64,000 bases of DNA from Rhizobium sp. SG_E_25_P2 (GTDB taxonomy: Bacteria; Pseudomonadota; Alphaproteobacteria; Rhizobiales; Rhizobiaceae). This document shows positions 63,924 through 64,000 of this stretch, in pieces. Positions within the stretch are counted from its first letter, which is position 1. The number at the start of each line of letters is the position of its first letter. A program made the position numbers and the translations under genes. The stretch is from assembly GCF_029892285.1 (NCBI RefSeq), contig NZ_JARXVM010000025.1:26692-90691 (forward strand), in the 5' to 3' direction. The notes below the pieces were generated by a model that did not search any database, had not been told where the DNA came from, and saw only the letters and a program-made list of their open reading frames with translations.

Positions 63924-64000
63924 TCAAGCCATCTTTGGGACCCATTTCTGGTTTTTTCGCAGCAGTGCGTTTGCGAGCACGATGAGCTTTCGCATGATGG
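63924..64000 (-). mobile_element. IS110-type transposase C-terminus (cut by window edge)
   Basis: The leftward frame from base 64000 encodes IMRKLIVLANALLRKNQKWV, then PKMA and stop at 63924-63926. The MRKLIVLANALLR tail is characteristic of IS110-family transposases. The rest lies outside the window, so completeness is unknown. Confidence 0.65.

Overview
The window reads as an accessory, catabolism-rich stretch from an alphaproteobacterium, most likely a member of the Rhizobiales (Hyphomicrobiales). Support is indirect: high GC, ABC-transporter-dense operons with 4-bp start/stop overlaps, an ExbB with a long N-terminal periplasmic arm, rhizobial-style intergenic repeats and IS5-type remnants. 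No rRNA, tRNA, CRISPR or replication genes were seen. Genus is not decidable here.

1-12.3 kb: one long leftward operon. It starts with a branched-chain-type ABC importer (binding protein, LivG, LivF, LivH, LivM) and runs through an SDR dehydrogenase, a BKACE-family enzyme, a C-C-hydrolase-like alpha/beta hydrolase, LigA- and LigB-type extradiol dioxygenase subunits, a flavin hydroxylase, an enol-lactonase-like hydrolase and the start of a molybdenum hydroxylase cut by the window edge. This is a ring-cleavage pathway, plausibly for an N-heteroaromatic acid. A TetR regulator faces it, and each promoter region has a palindrome of the form TGARC-N2-GYTCA.

12.3-23.3 kb: an island with an IS5-derived left terminus at each end, in opposite orientation. 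It encodes a ureohydrolase plus PotABCD-like importer, a TauE/SafE-family exporter plus an SDR resembling sulfoacetaldehyde reductase, a taurine:pyruvate-aminotransferase-like enzyme and a MocR/TauR-like regulator. Two direct repeats starting CTGGA/CTGGW, both spaced 22 bp, precede the exporter and the aminotransferase. I infer import of a guanidino compound (taurocyamine is the candidate), hydrolysis to taurine plus urea, transamination, reduction to isethionate and export.

23.3-27.1 kb: a LuxR regulator behind a full-consensus sigma-54 promoter, a MoaF-like protein and an APC permease. 27.4-41.7 kb: a self-contained ferric-siderophore system (ECF sigma factor, FecR, TonB-dependent receptor, binding protein, reductase, two FecCD permeases, ATPase, an exporter-type ABC protein, an Rrf2 regulator, ExbB, ExbD, TonB).

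42.3-63.1 kb: an amine/amino-acid catabolic district with an Lrp regulator, a peptide-type ABC importer, FAD amine oxidases, a class III aminotransferase, two aldehyde dehydrogenases, a tartrate/malate-type dehydrogenase, a 2-hydroxyacid dehydrogenase, an ArgE-like deacylase and two double-domain GNAT proteins. Lrp-like sites recur upstream of several of these operons. A lower-GC two-gene insertion at 54.5-55.35 kb carries a TIR/deoxyribosyltransferase-like protein. The window closes in a decayed IS5 transposase and the C-terminus of an IS110-type transposase.
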